64,000 nucleotides of DNA from the NCBI RefSeq assembly GCF_030067815.1, contig NZ_CP125968.1:1480001-1544000 (forward strand), written 5' to 3'. Shown here piece after piece: positions 63,310 to 64,000 of the stretch. The notes beneath the pieces are model-generated. The model was not told the DNA's origin, did no database searches, and worked only from the letters and a program-made list of their open reading frames with translations. The stretch is from Sporosarcina thermotolerans (GTDB lineage Bacteria > Bacillota > Bacilli > Bacillales_A > Planococcaceae). The number at the start of each line of letters is the position of its first letter. The stretch's first letter is position 1. The translations under genes were made by a program, and so were the position numbers.

Positions 63310-63551
63310 TTTCAAAGTGGGAGGCGGTTAAATTTCCTTATTATGTGGGGGAGGTTTTGGGGAGGTAGGGTGAATTAATACAATGAAGCCAATCGTATGA
63401 TTACAGTTGGCTTCGTTGCTTACATATAAATCGACACGTGTTCGACGTAGATTCGAAACAGTGATGTAGAGCAAAAACCTGGATCAATCTGCATCTTTTC
63501 AGGCGAAATCGAATCAGGGAGTGTTATCCCTCCCTCTACAATCGGCAATCG

Positions 63552-63995
63552 CTAATATGCTGTAATTACTTTGGACACCAGTTTCTCTATTTCAATTGTT
63601 TCCAATTTAACAGGCCCAAATATAGAAAAACAGGAGCCATACTCTTTTATATGGAATGGAAAACGTTTTTGTTCTTCGCTAATCGGATTTTTTTTATCTA
63701 TCATAAAAAAACCTATCTTTTCTTCGTATGAAACCAAGTCTCGAGGGAAATTTCCACGTATTAAAATACTAAAAGGATTTCCATAGTTTATAGTTGGCTC
63801 AAACCAATATTTTGCTTCTCCATGACTATCCTCATTCTCTAATTCAAAACAAGTTTCTTGTAGTAGTTGAACTAATTTGTCCGTTGACTTTAAAAAATAC
63901 CACACAACGTCAAGTAATTCTTTACACCTATTGATATCGGGTGGTGGGGCATCGTTATGCTCGATGGCATTGCGAATAAGACGGAGATTATCCAT
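63552..63995 (-). CDS. Putative HEPN-domain protein, 5' end beyond window
   Basis: 147 residues are visible from an ATG at the window edge, but the frame stays open to the edge, so the gene probably starts outside. It contains 'LRLIRNAIEHND', which fits the R-x4-H motif of HEPN domains (RNA-binding or RNase folds, often in toxin-antitoxin or defence genes). The rest, with 'WFEPTINYGNPFSILIRGNF', is not recognised. The HEPN call rests on one motif only. Confidence 0.45.
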   Translation of the reverse strand: MDNLRLIRNAIEHNDAPPPDINRCKELLDVVWYFLKSTDKLVQLLQETCFELENEDSHGEAKYWFEPTINYGNPFSILIRGNFPRDLVSYEEKIGFFMIDKKNPISEEQKRFPFHIKEYGSCFSIFGPVKLETIEIEKLVSKVITAY

Positions 63996-64000
63996 TATAT

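Overview
The window looks like chromosomal DNA of a low-GC, spore-forming member of the Bacillales, most likely Planococcaceae (a Sporosarcina-like organism). The basis is AT-rich sequence with strong GGAGG ribosome binding sites and frequent TTG/GTG starts, a CwlJ-type spore cortex hydrolase, luxS, YtrA-type GntR/ABC modules, a Bacillus-type ArsR-ArsB-ArsC set and a PhoX phosphatase. The genus is inference. I saw no rRNA, tRNA, CRISPR array, prophage or replication origin.

Layout. 0-2 kb: the 3' end of a peptidase-E-like gene, two small membrane proteins and an IS3 remnant joined to a second copy of the peptidase-E-like tail. 2-8.5 kb: serine hydrolase, a disulfide oxidoreductase, the arsR-arsB-arsC operon with a palindromic operator inside its promoter, and a convergent PhoX gene with a Pho-box-like array. 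8.7-22 kb: manganese-type CDF exporter, FMN reductase with divergent MarR gene, acetyltransferase and Nudix genes, GntR/ABC operon, luxS, MFS exporter, cwlJ, a broken Ca2+ P-type ATPase and an iron-type alcohol dehydrogenase. 22-37 kb: acetyltransferases, a FUSC-type exporter, an ECF sigma factor with a SnoaL-like tail, MFS exporter, a TnpB-only IS605-type element with a candidate omegaRNA, an ABC exporter pair, and an ECF sigma/membrane anti-sigma pair. 37-64 kb: an accessory mosaic of mostly single small genes (acetyltransferases, Nudix, GrpB, lipoproteins, small membrane proteins, DUF4304, DUF2277, Rpn nuclease remnant) separated by short repeats.

The most interesting feature is a stem-loop repeat (arms TTCAACTAAC / GTTAGTTGAA around a GGGGCAG or GGGTGC core) present about 20 times. 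It nearly always sits at or just after a stop codon, in the same orientation as that gene, with the next gene's ribosome binding site shortly after it. The result looks like an array of promoterless gene cassettes, but no integrase is visible. Other notable structures are a seven-unit array with exact 20-bp periodicity (TTTATGCG), a family of about 150-bp elements with GGTACC terminal inverted repeats, and several direct duplications that seem to have assembled the 38-63 kb region.

More than twenty genes are broken by apparent single-base indels, several of them in homopolymer runs. This may reflect the quality of the source assembly rather than real gene decay, so frameshifted genes are marked as pseudogenes but may be intact in the organism.
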